Source: a virus. Taken from it: 29,905 nucleotides of DNA. The position numbers and the translations under genes are program-made. The number at the start of each line of letters is the position of its first letter. Position 1 is the stretch's first letter. The notes under the pieces are model-generated. The model had not been told where the DNA came from. It did no database searches and saw nothing but the letters and a program-made list of their open reading frames with translations. This document shows, in pieces, positions 1 through 8,484 of this stretch. The DNA is taken from IMG/VR virus record IMGVR_UViG_3300037189_030413, positions 1 to 29,905 of that record; one strand, given 5' to 3'.

Positions 1-87
1 GGCGACCATGGTGGCCTCCTTGAAAGTGACTGAGGCGAGCACTGCCGCGGTGTCGAGTTTCGCCCTCAGCTCAACGGCCTTGATACC
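1..87. repeat. Terminal direct repeat, left copy (circular overlap)
   Basis: These 87 bases are identical to 29819-29905. Bases 29801-29818 followed by base 1 continue one minus-strand reading frame without interruption. The repeat is therefore most simply an assembly overlap from a circular or circularly permuted genome, not a biological terminal repeat. The unique genome length would be 29,818 bp. A true short terminal repeat cannot be excluded from sequence alone. Confidence 0.93.
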
Positions 88-711
88 GTTTGCCACAGGT
101 CCGAGGAATCCAGTGATGGAGCATCTCATCCTGTGACGAGTGTGGTTGCTGCAGTAGTTCTTCAGGACAGTCGAGTAGTCATGGGCAGGTTGAGTTGGGA
201 ACGTGACATTGGTGACATCGAACTCAGTGTAGTTGCTGACCGAGTGTCCCCACTCGCAAGGGAACGCGATCCAGTTGTTGGCGTTGTCCTGGTAGTAGAG
301 CTGGAGGAAGAAGCAGTCCTGATTGGAACCGAGGATGCTAGGAAGTGTGAGCTGACCGATTGAGTCAACGTTGATATCGGCATGGATCCTGAGCATCTCG
401 TATGCCCGATCCCAGACAAGGTTGGGAGACCAGTTGAGCCTGACAGGTGTCGTACCACCGAGGTTGATGGTGACATAGTTCTCCGACGTCAGAGTGTAGG
501 TCAGACTGGAATTGCAGAACGTCGCCATGTCAGTGTTGAAGACTGCATCCTTCGCAGTAGTGTCGATGTGAAATGCTGAGCACCACTCGGTCTGAGTGTT
601 TGTGCTATCGATGGCAGTTGTGCCAGTTGCGATGTTACTGTAGTTCAAGTTGGCGAGAGCCGCGGTTGCGACATCACCTGCTTCAACTGGAGTGATTGTG
701 ATTGTGCTCAT
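1..711 (-). CDS. Fibre-like structural protein, join-spanning (main part)
   Basis: The gene starts with ATG at 711-709 (MSTITITPVEAGD) and reads through base 1. It finishes at 29801 after crossing the circular join, ending YMLRN-stop, for 242 residues in all. An N-terminal stretch (about residues 10-45) of alternating Ala/Asn/Thr looks like a short linker or trimer-forming segment. The rest is beta-rich, with a late G-x-K-x-V-E-L strand pattern. The proteins on both sides (245 and 254 residues) have the same overall layout, which suggests three related tail or fibre subunits. The start lies 6 bases after the upstream gene's stop (718), and the stop overlaps the next start as TAATG. No enzymatic motif is visible. 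The structural role is inferred from position next to tail genes. Confidence 0.75.
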   Translation of the reverse strand, partial: MSTITITPVEAGDVATAALANLNYSNIATGTTAIDSTNTQTEWCSAFHIDTTAKDAVFNTDMATFCNSSLTYTLTSENYVTINLGGTTPVRLNWSPNLVWDRAYEMLRIHADINVDSIGQLTLPSILGSNQDCFFLQLYYQDNANNWIAFPCEWGHSVSNYTEFDVTNVTFPTQPAHDYSTVLKNYCSNHTRHRMRCSITGFLGPVANGIKAVELRAKLDTAAVLASVTFKEATMVA

Positions 712-717
712 GTTCTC

Positions 718-1455
718 CTACCTGTACTGGTTGCGACACCAGAGGATCCTGCTTGCGACCTGAACTGGATAAGTCTGGTTAAGACCTGTCTCATAGACTC
801 CTGTCACTGAGTAATTCTTCTTCACGTTCTTGTAGTCGATGAGCCAGCGCACATCGATGTGACATGGACCGCTCTTGACAGGAGTTGCCCATGGGATGGT
901 GTAAGTATGGCGACCGCATGCGATCCACAGCGGTCCTGTCCTGCCCACCAACACGTCATTGACGAAGACTCCCAGCTCTCCGGTGTGCTTGTCCTTGATG
1001 AGTGAGCCGTATGATGCGACACCGTCAAGTTGAATGTGATACAGGAAGTATGACTGGCGGTGCTCAAAGTCAATGATCGCCTCGCCCTTCAGCATGCCCT
1101 CTTTCGCGTTGATGTCAAGGACAAATCCTGTCCTGTCACTGGCGTTCGCTGATGCCTCGAACTTGTTCCATCCCATTGACCAGGTTCCGACTGGAAGCGA
1201 GACGACAGAATCACACTTCTCGGCAATGTAGAGGTCCTGCGACTGGTAGTGGTACTCCTCCCAGGCAGGTGCTGTTGACTGGTTAACGTATGTCGGTGCG
1301 ATGAACTTGGTGCGACTGACCGAGTCCAAGGGCATGTTGTTCTGGTCCAGCCCACCGTTGAGCTCGCTGACAGACTGGTTGATCTCATCGTTCTGAGGAT
1401 CGGTGAGGATGATGTCACCGGAGACCTGAGGTCCTATCTGGTACTGACGTGCCAT
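718..1455 (-). CDS. Fibre-like structural protein (245 aa)
   Basis: The reading frame is open further upstream to 1644. The ATG at 1455-1453 (MARQYQIGPQ) is chosen because it overlaps the tail-nozzle stop as TAATG, the junction also used at the genome join. The product is 245 residues. Residues ~15-50 form an Asn/Ser/Gln-rich segment of the kind seen near fibre N-termini. The remainder is beta-rich with many aromatic residues. Near residues 185-230 is a pattern (G-R-H-T-Y-T-I, then H-I-D-V-R-W) resembling the end of the two following proteins. No catalytic motif is seen. It is most likely a virion tail appendage subunit, inferred from location directly after the nozzle gene. The exact role is unknown. 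Confidence 0.75.
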   Translation of the reverse strand: MARQYQIGPQVSGDIILTDPQNDEINQSVSELNGGLDQNNMPLDSVSRTKFIAPTYVNQSTAPAWEEYHYQSQDLYIAEKCDSVVSLPVGTWSMGWNKFEASANASDRTGFVLDINAKEGMLKGEAIIDFEHRQSYFLYHIQLDGVASYGSLIKDKHTGELGVFVNDVLVGRTGPLWIACGRHTYTIPWATPVKSGPCHIDVRWLIDYKNVKKNYSVTGVYETGLNQTYPVQVASRILWCRNQYR

Positions 1456-3695
1456 TACTTCTGCGCTCCTGGCATCTTCGTATTCTGCGTCTTCAGCTGT
1501 CCGCCGATAAAATTGAGCATGTACTTGATGACCGTGAATTTGTTGGTCGAGACAACTCTGAATGCGAAGTGTGAGACGAGTCCGGTGTTGACGTCCCAGC
1601 GGAGTCGCGTCACCTTGTGGTCCTGCCACTTGCTGGTGTCCCATGTCGCTAGGTTTGTACCTGTCGTGAACGTCGCATCATCTGCAGGACCTATCGCATC
1701 GAGGTAGTCACCGACCTGAGGTGCCACAGTTCCAGCAGACTTCCACTCAGATGAGTAGTCAGATGCCCACTGGAGCTCGATCTCGTTGTCTCCCTCTGTC
1801 AGTGTCTCAAGCTCGACTGTCAGGATGCGCTTCTTGATGGAGTCATCGCCGAAGTCGAGCCAGACAGACTGCCATGTCGCATTAGGAGCTGGACGTGGTG
1901 CATAGTTGACAGTCGTCGATCCGAGCAGCGTGATGTAGGGCATGTTGTCACCGGCCGCACCGCGTGCTGACCAGACCTGGAGGCCCATGCCTGGATACAG
2001 GTTGTTACTGTTTGGATTGGGCAGAGTGCCGATGATAATGTAACCGCTGCCGTCGGTGGCAAGCTGAGTGAATCGCCAGTCGTAGTTGGTGCCCTCGATG
2101 TCTGATGACCTGAACGACCACTCGTTGGTGACAGTGTTGAAGACGACACCGTGCGTGTTCTCAGTCTGACCGTCGACTGGGAAGTGGCACCAGTACTCTT
2201 TCTCACGGTCTGAGTAGGTGGCAGTTGCCCTGGGAAGTGCGTTCTTGGAGAGTCGTCCCATCTCCTTCTCGAACCGCATGGAGACCTGCTCGACAGTGAT
2301 AGTCGCACCGCCCCTCATACCTCCCGTGATCATGAAGAATCCGTCGAGGTTGAGGAACATGACACCGACACCGGGAATCAACTTGATGCTTCCTGATGCG
2401 GTGGTGCCGATCGTCTGGTTTATGGTCGTGCAGGTGTATCCATCGCCGTTGCCGTTGGTGAACACCGCATCGATTGAGCGCTCCCTGAAGACCAGGAGCA
2501 CGTCGTAGTAAGGGAATAGGGCAGTAATGTGACCACCATCCCGGACTCCAACATCGAAGGTGTTGAAGGCGGGAAACTGCTCAGGAAGTCCCTGGGCGGA
2601 GTATATGATCTGAGTGGGAGCGGTGTCACCTCCAGCAATCCACATCGATCCGTTCCAGGCAGCGCCATACTTGTAGGCTGAGGAGATGGGAACGGAGTCG
2701 GACATTGAAGGAGCAACGGTGACAAGCTCATTGTCAGGAATGCAGTCAAGGTACTGGCGTGAAGTGTTATCATTGATCTGAGTGACAAGGTAGTAGATAT
2801 CTCCTGCTCCGCTGAGTCCGTCCTTCTTGTTCTTTGTCCTGTAGATACGACGGGCGACAGTGCCATCAGGTCCGGGCTCGAGTCCCTGGACCATGACACC
2901 GTACTTACGGGCATTGGCTTTGACTAGATCTGGATCTGTTGATGTTGCATCAGACAGAAGAGTCCAGGAGACATTGCCTGCACCTGAGAGCGGTGATTCA
3001 GATCCAGTGTCTGTGATGTATGTCACTTTGTAGGAGTAGAAGTTGATGGATCCAGCCGTCGGATCTCCGAGTCCCAGGTAGTCACCAGCAGCAAACTGGA
3101 CAGCCATCGCGTTGAGGTCGTTGTTGACAGGATCTCCGTCCGCCTGTCCGTTCTTCTGGTTGTAGTCGACCTGGACACCGACGATGTAGGGGGACGGAGG
3201 TGCGAGGATGAAGCCGAAAGGATAGACGACATCGCGTCCCCACCACTTCAGCATCGGATCGTGTCCGTTCATGACGAGGGCAAAGCGACCGTATGGCACG
3301 AGCTGAGTGCCAGGCTCATCGGTCCTGGGCAGGTGACGACCTGTCGCCAGAGTGTGCTTCCTGGTTGACGCTGTGCCCTGGTTGCCGAACTCGTAGAAGA
3401 GGTTTCCGTTCCTCTCCTGGACGTAGTACTCCTCGGATCCACCGTGACGCTGCCAGACTGTCAGGAACCTGCAGGGAGCCTTCGCATCTGCGAGCTCGGT
3501 GGCACTGAGACCGAAAGTGGGCAGTCCGACATTGTTGACAGGATACTTGATCAGAGGTTCCCAGCCACGGTCATTGCGCCAGCCACCATCAGGTGAGTAC
3601 CTGAAGTTTCTGACGACGGCACCTGTGTTGTTGGATGGATAGTATCTCTGGTCTACGCCACCTGCAATGAGGTCGGGAAGTGAGGTAGTCTGCAT
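1455..3695 (-). CDS. Tail nozzle / tubular protein B-like (T7 gp12 / P22 gp10 type)
   Basis: This 746-residue protein opens with an L-I-A-G-G-V-D-Q-R segment and a W-R-N-D-R-G-W-E-P-L stretch, as in short-tailed phage nozzle and DNA-stabilisation proteins. Residues ~340-470 carry the beta-propeller signature of that group: a W-N-G-S-M-W-I-A-G-G strand, a conversion to F-D-V-G-V-R-D-G-G-H-I-T-A-L-F-P, then L-L-V-F-R-E-R-S-I-D. In characterised relatives this protein sits below the adaptor, forms the distal tail tube and holds the packaged DNA. The gene starts one base after the adaptor gene ends (3696). The assignment rests on recognisable motifs and synteny. Whether it is closer to gp12 or gp10 cannot be settled by eye. 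Confidence 0.82.
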   Translation of the reverse strand: MQTTSLPDLIAGGVDQRYYPSNNTGAVVRNFRYSPDGGWRNDRGWEPLIKYPVNNVGLPTFGLSATELADAKAPCRFLTVWQRHGGSEEYYVQERNGNLFYEFGNQGTASTRKHTLATGRHLPRTDEPGTQLVPYGRFALVMNGHDPMLKWWGRDVVYPFGFILAPPSPYIVGVQVDYNQKNGQADGDPVNNDLNAMAVQFAAGDYLGLGDPTAGSINFYSYKVTYITDTGSESPLSGAGNVSWTLLSDATSTDPDLVKANARKYGVMVQGLEPGPDGTVARRIYRTKNKKDGLSGAGDIYYLVTQINDNTSRQYLDCIPDNELVTVAPSMSDSVPISSAYKYGAAWNGSMWIAGGDTAPTQIIYSAQGLPEQFPAFNTFDVGVRDGGHITALFPYYDVLLVFRERSIDAVFTNGNGDGYTCTTINQTIGTTASGSIKLIPGVGVMFLNLDGFFMITGGMRGGATITVEQVSMRFEKEMGRLSKNALPRATATYSDREKEYWCHFPVDGQTENTHGVVFNTVTNEWSFRSSDIEGTNYDWRFTQLATDGSGYIIIGTLPNPNSNNLYPGMGLQVWSARGAAGDNMPYITLLGSTTVNYAPRPAPNATWQSVWLDFGDDSIKKRILTVELETLTEGDNEIELQWASDYSSEWKSAGTVAPQVGDYLDAIGPADDATFTTGTNLATWDTSKWQDHKVTRLRWDVNTGLVSHFAFRVVSTNKFTVIKYMLNFIGGQLKTQNTKMPGAQK

Positions 3696-5222
3696 TTAGT
3701 TGAGCCTTCTCAGTGAGCTGGGATCGAACGGTGCGTAGACGCGCGACGTGATACCAAACTGCTGGCGGACGACTGTGTTGTCGACCGAGTCGACGTAGCG
3801 CTTCTCCAACCGGTCAAGCTCCTTGTTGTAGCGTGACGTGTAGTTCTGGACCTGACTGAAGTTGTCGTGCTTCGAGTAGATGTCAGCCAGCACCTTATAG
3901 ACGATCAACTGGTGGAACTCCACCGGCATCTCGGGAGTGTCAGTCTGGAGACCGAGGTAGTGCGGACGCCTGTAGTACCTGAACTCCCAGCGCCTGAACT
4001 GGCGCTCGGTGGCTGAGTTGACAGGACTCTCACCACCAGTTCCCAGGGAGTAGAGGTAGACGAAGTCAGAGCCGATGGGCCTGGGATAGGGACGGAACTT
4101 GTAGTGTGAGCCGTCCCACTCGATGTAGCGCTTGTTGCCGCTGTTGACCTGATCGGGAGCCACGATGGTGTAGGTGCCTGCAGTGTCGGCGACTCTGACA
4201 GGATCCTCTGAGGTGTTGAGGCCTGGGATGGCAGGTGCCACGGCGGTGGATCCGAGCGTCACCTCACGCCAGACTGGGAGACCAGCGAGCCTGACGCCCG
4301 TGGTCCTGTTGAAGTTCTGGTTGAAGTAGAGGCGCTTGCGAAGTCCCTCGAACTGGTTGGGAATCTGGTCGATGCCGTCGACGTATGCATTGGCAGCGAC
4401 GGTCTGGCCATCCCAGGTGAGGAACTTGACCTGAATGCCAGCGGTGGCTCCCTGAGTTGTGACGACCTTATGGATCAGGGGCGAGCTGAGGGGACCGACC
4501 TTCTTGCTGCCGTCGTACTCGAATGCCCAGCAGAACTCCAGGTATGTGCCGTTGCTGAAGGATCCCACGATGCCGGTGGAGTCGGTGCTGAGAGTCTCAG
4601 CCGGAGGGATAACGTTGGGAGGAGTCGGGATGTAGGCTTCAGAGTAGAAGTTCTGGAAGTCCTCACGGAGGTTGAGGTCCTCCTCACGGCGGGCAAGCAG
4701 ACCGCGGATCGCACCGTAGGGCGGGATCTTGCCGACCGAGGGAGTGTCGCGGTGTCCGAGATAGAGGATCTCGATCGTGTCCTCAGGTATGTCGTAGAAC
4801 CTGTGCTTGATCTTCCACGATGTGTTGTCTGAGTTGGTGGTGCCACGGAACGGCTCACGAAGTCGGATCTCAGTGTCCGACACCACCTGGTCGATGAAGT
4901 AGTCGCGCCCGTCGACCTGAAAGATCTGTCCCTCCCACATGTAGGGATAGGATGTGAGGGCACGGACAGGACCGCTGAAGGTGACGCGACGCCTGTTGTT
5001 GATGACATTGGCGTTCTTCGTCGTGCCGTCTGGCTGGGCAGGGACGAGGTCGGGCCAGATGTCCATGTATATCGTCTTCATTGCCCACTTCCAGCGCTTC
5101 TCAGTCCAGAGCGCCATGTAGGCATCGTTGATAAGGATGTCCAACTGCTCGTTGTAGACGGTCAGGTCGGGGCTGTAGTCCGTGATTGACTTGACCTTGT
5201 TTCTGATCTCGTTTAGGTTCAC
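3696..5222 (-). CDS. Head-to-tail adaptor, tubular protein A-like (gp11-type N-terminus)
   Basis: The 508-residue product begins with a helical segment (residues ~1-50, including ILINDAYMALWTEKRWKWA). This is the hallmark of the T7 gp11/P22 gp4 adaptor class: an Asn-Asp-Ala-Tyr helix followed by a Trp-rich helix. Adaptors of this class normally have about 200 residues, so the remaining ~300 residues are an extra beta-rich insertion or C-terminal domain. The adaptor joins the portal ring to the nozzle, matching its place between the capsid genes and the nozzle gene. The start ATG (5222) has AAGGAG about 10 bases upstream. A long stable hairpin at 5264-5297 separates it from the decoration-like gene. 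Confidence 0.8.
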   Translation of the reverse strand: MNLNEIRNKVKSITDYSPDLTVYNEQLDILINDAYMALWTEKRWKWAMKTIYMDIWPDLVPAQPDGTTKNANVINNRRRVTFSGPVRALTSYPYMWEGQIFQVDGRDYFIDQVVSDTEIRLREPFRGTTNSDNTSWKIKHRFYDIPEDTIEILYLGHRDTPSVGKIPPYGAIRGLLARREEDLNLREDFQNFYSEAYIPTPPNVIPPAETLSTDSTGIVGSFSNGTYLEFCWAFEYDGSKKVGPLSSPLIHKVVTTQGATAGIQVKFLTWDGQTVAANAYVDGIDQIPNQFEGLRKRLYFNQNFNRTTGVRLAGLPVWREVTLGSTAVAPAIPGLNTSEDPVRVADTAGTYTIVAPDQVNSGNKRYIEWDGSHYKFRPYPRPIGSDFVYLYSLGTGGESPVNSATERQFRRWEFRYYRRPHYLGLQTDTPEMPVEFHQLIVYKVLADIYSKHDNFSQVQNYTSRYNKELDRLEKRYVDSVDNTVVRQQFGITSRVYAPFDPSSLRRLN

Positions 5223-5263
5223 TGCAGGCTCCTTATCTAAATATCATGTAACAATTGGAAATG

Positions 5264-5297
5264 CGGGCAGCCCTCCCAATAAAGGAAGAGCTGCCCG
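5264..5297 (-). terminator. Stem-loop between head and tail genes
   Basis: CGGGCAGC (5264-5271) and GCTGCCCG (5290-5297) pair perfectly. The inner segments 5272-5277 and 5284-5289 extend this to a 14-bp stem (two G-U pairs on the minus transcript) with a 6-base AT-rich loop. It lies in the 88-bp gap between the decoration-like gene stop (5311) and the adaptor start (5222), so late transcripts cross it. No long U-run follows (CATTTCCAATTG). It may therefore be a partial terminator or an mRNA processing/stability element lowering tail relative to capsid expression. Confidence 0.65.
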
Positions 5298-5310
5298 ACT
5301 TGTGGCAGGA

Positions 5311-5826
5311 CTAGATGCCCGTACCGAGGACGTAGACGCGGATGTTACCAGCCGCAGCCACGGTCTCCAGAGCGTAGCCAAAGACGTGAAGAGTCGTCGC
5401 GGCGGTGTTCACCATGCAGGAACCGGTAGCACCAGCGGTGTCAAGTACCAGCGGATCGCCGACACCACAGCCAACGGTGACCAGAGGAACCGAGGCGGCA
5501 GGACCGCGAACAATGACCTTGACAGGCTGGGGCGAGGTTGCGGTGCCAGTCACTGATTCGGCAGCAACACCGACCACAATCTTCTGCACGGTGGCAGAGT
5601 TGTAGTCGGCGGCGATGACGGTGACAGCGGTGTAACCACCGGTTGAATCGGTCGACATCTTGGTGACATCGACCGCAACGAGCTGGCCCTTGACGACAGC
5701 AGTCTCGGTGAGGAACGTCTCGTACTGGATACGATCCAGAGGGGAGACGCCGAGCTCGACAGATCCACCAGTGGTGACTGACTTGCCAGTGTGGTTGAGG
5801 TACTGAACGATATTGGTAGTTGCCAT
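5311..5826 (-). CDS. Putative capsid decoration/head stabilising protein (171 aa)
   Basis: The frame is open beyond 5826, but the ATG at 5826 (MATTNIVQYLNHTGKS) directly follows the capsid gene stop (5828), so I use that start. The 171-residue product is small, Ala/Val/Thr/Gly-rich, Cys-poor and predicted mostly beta. It has repeated V-x-V/I strands (for example VKVIVRGPAASVPLV) around a G-D-P-L-V turn. Phage decoration proteins are often of this size, composition and position immediately after the major capsid gene. No specific family motif was recognised. An alternative is a minor head or tail protein. Confidence 0.6.
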   Translation of the reverse strand: MATTNIVQYLNHTGKSVTTGGSVELGVSPLDRIQYETFLTETAVVKGQLVAVDVTKMSTDSTGGYTAVTVIAADYNSATVQKIVVGVAAESVTGTATSPQPVKVIVRGPAASVPLVTVGCGVGDPLVLDTAGATGSCMVNTAATTLHVFGYALETVAAAGNIRVYVLGTGI

Positions 5827-5827
5827 T

Positions 5828-6859
5828 TTAGTAAGTCTCCCCGTCAAAGAGAACTGCGCAGCTGGCGAGGTTGTCAGCGATGAGCTGGCCCTTCCAGTAG
5901 ATCTGAGCGGAACGAGCGGTCGTGCCAGGGATGTACTCGAAGGGAGAGACCGCGAGGTCGCCATCGGAGTGCATGACCAGCTTGATGCCGTCGAAGTTGA
6001 TGAAGTACATGGTGTTCGCCTTCGACGTATCGGTGTCAGCAGCGAGCGGCATGAACACGTCCTGGACGACCGCGGCGTTGCCGAAGGCGAGGGACATGTA
6101 ACCAGCGTTGAGCTGCTTCTCATCGATGTAGCGCTCCTGGACGAAGAGCTGACGACGATAGTTGGCGTAGCCGGCCTCAGAAGCGAGGACGAGCTTCACC
6201 TCGCCCATCGGGGCGCGGGCCGAGGTCTCAGCCGCGATCTGCTGCATGCCGCGGATACCGTTCGTGGAGAACGATGCGGCGCAGTCAAAGCGACGGTTGA
6301 AGAGGCCGTAGCCGTCTGGGACGAGCGAACGAGCGAGACCGCCCACGGTGTTGGTCTGACCAGCCGACGTGGGGGCGCCCTGCTGCAGGAAGCCAGCGGT
6401 GCCACCGGAGACCTGGTCGCCGTTGAGCGTGCCGAGGGCGGTGAGCACGGTGCTGTTACCAGCCACGAGCTGCTTGTTGATCTCCCTGCGGAGGAGTCCC
6501 ATCACGTTGCGCATACGAGCCTCGACGATCTTGACGATCGCCTTCTCGCCGGCGTTCTCGAGCTCTTCCTTCTTGGTGATCACGATGGGAGCCACGAAGT
6601 CCGACCACTCATAGAGGGCGGGCTGCATGACGTCCTGGACAGCCAGGGAAACGGGCTCGTAGCCGGTGGCGAGCTGAGTGATGCTCGAGTGGTTGCTGAC
6701 GGCGAGGGGACGCTGGATCTTGATGCCGCCATCCTCATACTCGATGCCGCCCAGGCGCTTCGCGAAGTCGAGGAACGGAACTCTCTGGAAGAGTTCATCG
6801 ACCTCACCGTCACGAATGCTGAACAGCGTCGAGCTGAGGAGTTCATTTGAAATTGCCAT
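5828..6859 (-). CDS. Major capsid protein (HK97-fold type)
   Basis: The 343-residue product has the size and features of an HK97-fold capsid subunit. There is an N-terminal arm (residues 1-40), a charged helix with K-K-E-E-L-E-N-A-G-E-K-A-I (~residues 95-125, spine-helix-like) and a Gly-rich loop around 150-175. The C-terminal half carries alternating strands such as MYFINFDGIKLVMHSDGD and ends LASCAVLFDGETY. It follows the scaffold-like gene and precedes a decoration-like gene, the usual capsid order. The start has AAGGAG 7 bases upstream. It has the longest leader in the late block (6860-7075), which suggests separate control of capsid output. The capsid-fold assignment is by pattern and position. 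Confidence 0.85.
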   Translation of the reverse strand: MAISNELLSSTLFSIRDGEVDELFQRVPFLDFAKRLGGIEYEDGGIKIQRPLAVSNHSSITQLATGYEPVSLAVQDVMQPALYEWSDFVAPIVITKKEELENAGEKAIVKIVEARMRNVMGLLRREINKQLVAGNSTVLTALGTLNGDQVSGGTAGFLQQGAPTSAGQTNTVGGLARSLVPDGYGLFNRRFDCAASFSTNGIRGMQQIAAETSARAPMGEVKLVLASEAGYANYRRQLFVQERYIDEKQLNAGYMSLAFGNAAVVQDVFMPLAADTDTSKANTMYFINFDGIKLVMHSDGDLAVSPFEYIPGTTARSAQIYWKGQLIADNLASCAVLFDGETY

Positions 6860-7075
6860 TTGAAATACTCCTTAGTTGACTTGATTGACGATGTGCCCAG
6901 TCGGCGGAATTGTCGAGTTGGGCGGTTTGATTGACGGTTCGGTTGGCCTGTCGGCTCCGCTATCACCAGTTTCGTTCCTGAGGTTGACCTCTCGGTTCCT
7001 CAGGGCGCAGTCGGGAGTAGTTGCACTGTTATTACTATACATATATCGCTCGAGAGAATTTATTCCTCGAAGTCA
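6860..7075 (-). promoter_or_regulatory. Leader region of the capsid gene with hairpins
   Basis: These 216 bases are non-coding inside an otherwise tightly packed block. CCTGAGG (6977-6983) pairs with CCTCAGG (6998-7004), with an inner ACC/GGT pairing, giving a stable stem-loop in the capsid transcript leader. Nearer the scaffold stop, TATATGTATAGT on the minus strand (around 7034-7045) resembles a -10 region but has no good -35. A small CGAG/CTCG stem lies at about 7050-7069. Between 6885 and 6945 the minus strand carries GTCAATCAA twice. Likely roles are a separate capsid promoter and/or an mRNA-stabilising leader; neither is proved. Confidence 0.45.
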
Positions 7076-7921
7076 TTATTTCCCACCATTAGCCTTGTGC
7101 CACTGGTAAGCTTGCCAAGCATCCTTGAACTTGGGAGGAGCTGCATTGCGGACAGCATTGCCAGTGCTCGTCTTGAGAAGAGCTTCTTTCTGTATCTTTC
7201 TTGCTTGCTCATTCTCTTGCTTTGTTATTTGACCACGAACTATGTAGTACGCATCCTCCAGCTTCAGCTCAGGACGGCTCATCAGGAGCTGGGCGACAGG
7301 CATGCGGATCTCGTCCGAGGTGAGGTCAGGATGCTGGGACTTGAAGGTGTCCAGTGAGACCTGACGGCGCTGGGCCTCGAGGTCCTGCTGGAGCGGTGTC
7401 AGCATCTCCTGCATCATCTTGGCGGCCTGAAGGTTGATGCGCTCCTGGAGTCCCTCATCGGACCAGGCATCGTGCTCGGGCTGCTTGGTGGCAAGCTCAC
7501 GGACGTTGCGGGCAAAGTCACTCTCTGACAGGAGGGCACGCTGACGTGCGAGCTCCGCCTTCTCAGCCTCCAGCTCCCTGCGGACCTGGGCGATCTCCTG
7601 CGTCTTCTGAGTGTAGCTCGACCTCAGGTTCTGGACGAGCTTCTTGCCGTTCTCCGGAATGTGCTCCAGGATCTTGCGGTAGTCTGGGATTCCCTTGTGC
7701 GTGCCGTTCATGATGGGATCGTCGCCAAAGTCGGCACCGATCAGCTCATCCAGTGACACATCCAAATCGTCTGTGCCACCTCCCGTGCTCTCTGTTGCAT
7801 TCAGATTGGAGAGACCAGTATTACCTTGGCTCCCAGCTCCCCGTGTCTCCTGCACATTCCCAGATGGCTCTGCTGCGGTCTGTGCAGGTGCCGTTCCCGG
7901 CGTGGCTGCGTTGATATCCAT
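7076..7921 (-). CDS. Scaffolding protein-like
   Basis: The 281-residue protein has a low-complexity Ala/Thr/Gly/Pro N-terminus (1-50) and an acidic patch (D-D-L-D-V-S-L-D-E-L). Residues ~90-180 form a long charged alpha-helical, coiled-coil-like stretch (RRELEAEKAELARQRALL; QQDLEAQRRQVSLD). The C-terminus is basic and ends FKDAWQAYQWHKANGGK. Phage scaffolds are helical, charged, lack catalytic motifs, carry a basic capsid-binding tail and sit just before the capsid gene, as here. The start ATG at 7921 follows the preceding stop (7930) by 8 bases, with AAGGAAC as ribosome site. Assignment is by architecture and synteny. Confidence 0.72.
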   Translation of the reverse strand: MDINAATPGTAPAQTAAEPSGNVQETRGAGSQGNTGLSNLNATESTGGGTDDLDVSLDELIGADFGDDPIMNGTHKGIPDYRKILEHIPENGKKLVQNLRSSYTQKTQEIAQVRRELEAEKAELARQRALLSESDFARNVRELATKQPEHDAWSDEGLQERINLQAAKMMQEMLTPLQQDLEAQRRQVSLDTFKSQHPDLTSDEIRMPVAQLLMSRPELKLEDAYYIVRGQITKQENEQARKIQKEALLKTSTGNAVRNAAPPKFKDAWQAYQWHKANGGK

Positions 7922-7929
7922 GTTGTTCC

Positions 7930-8484
7930 TTACATCCTGTTCTTGAAAAGTTTGTCCGTACCTGACTCTGACATCTCCTCAGCGTTGCCCGCCTCGGTTC
8001 CTTCGGTGCCCTTCGACTCGTAGCTCGTGTCCTCCTCTGGATTCTCGGGGACGGCGTTCTCCACCTTGCGCATCAGGAAGCGCTTGAACTGGGAGGACTT
8101 GGAGGCGAGACCGACGCGGCCAGCCAGGGACTGGAGACCGCTATCATCGGTGATCAGACCAAGATCAACCTCAGTGCCCTCTGGCAGGACGCCCGCATCG
8201 ACAGCGTCGTCGATCGCCTTGGCGAACATGGTCAGGATCCTGACGAACTCGGGAGGGAGCGTCGTCTGGGGACCGGGACCGAAGCGGTCGTAGCTGTCCT
8301 TGATGCCAAACAGCGGCAGCAGGCGATTGGTGGCGTCGACAAGGGCGTTGAGGGCCTTGCCGCTGAACTTGCCCTTCGGGGATGCACCGCTGTACATCTC
8401 ATCCTCCTTGGCCTCGATGTCCCCCTGGCGTGCGATGGCGGTCGCCCTGAGATCATCCAACTTCTTCTTCTCTTCTGGTGTCAT
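7930..8484 (-). CDS. Unknown head-region protein (184 aa)
   Basis: The start is placed at the ATG at 8484 (MTPEEKKKLDDLRATAIARQ), which has AAGGAG about 8 bases upstream. The frame stays open to 8781 but would then overlap the NUMOD3 gene heavily. The 184-residue product has a charged helical N-terminus. A central region holds a F-G-P-G-P-Q-T-T-L-P-P-E-F segment and helices, and an acidic Glu/Ser-rich tail (~residues 145-175) ends KLFKNRM. No known family was recognised. Its place between the zinc-ribbon gene and the scaffold suggests a role in head assembly or packaging. The upstream NUMOD3 gene overlaps its first 32 bases. Confidence 0.7.
   Translation of the reverse strand: MTPEEKKKLDDLRATAIARQGDIEAKEDEMYSGASPKGKFSGKALNALVDATNRLLPLFGIKDSYDRFGPGPQTTLPPEFVRILTMFAKAIDDAVDAGVLPEGTEVDLGLITDDSGLQSLAGRVGLASKSSQFKRFLMRKVENAVPENPEEDTSYESKGTEGTEAGNAEEMSESGTDKLFKNRM

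Noticed and set aside
1456-1644. N-terminal extension of the 245-aa fibre-like gene
   Set aside because: It lies wholly within the nozzle gene in another frame. The ATG at 1455 overlaps the nozzle stop as TAATG, the usual junction here.
5827-6123. N-terminal extension of the decoration-like protein
   Set aside because: It overlaps the capsid gene and reads as Ser/Arg/Thr-rich shadow sequence. ATG at 5826 follows the capsid stop directly.
5813-6850. Long plus-strand frame opposite the capsid gene (345 codons)
   Set aside because: Antisense shadow of a clearly coding capsid frame, with no ribosome site and atypical Val/Leu/Glu-rich composition.
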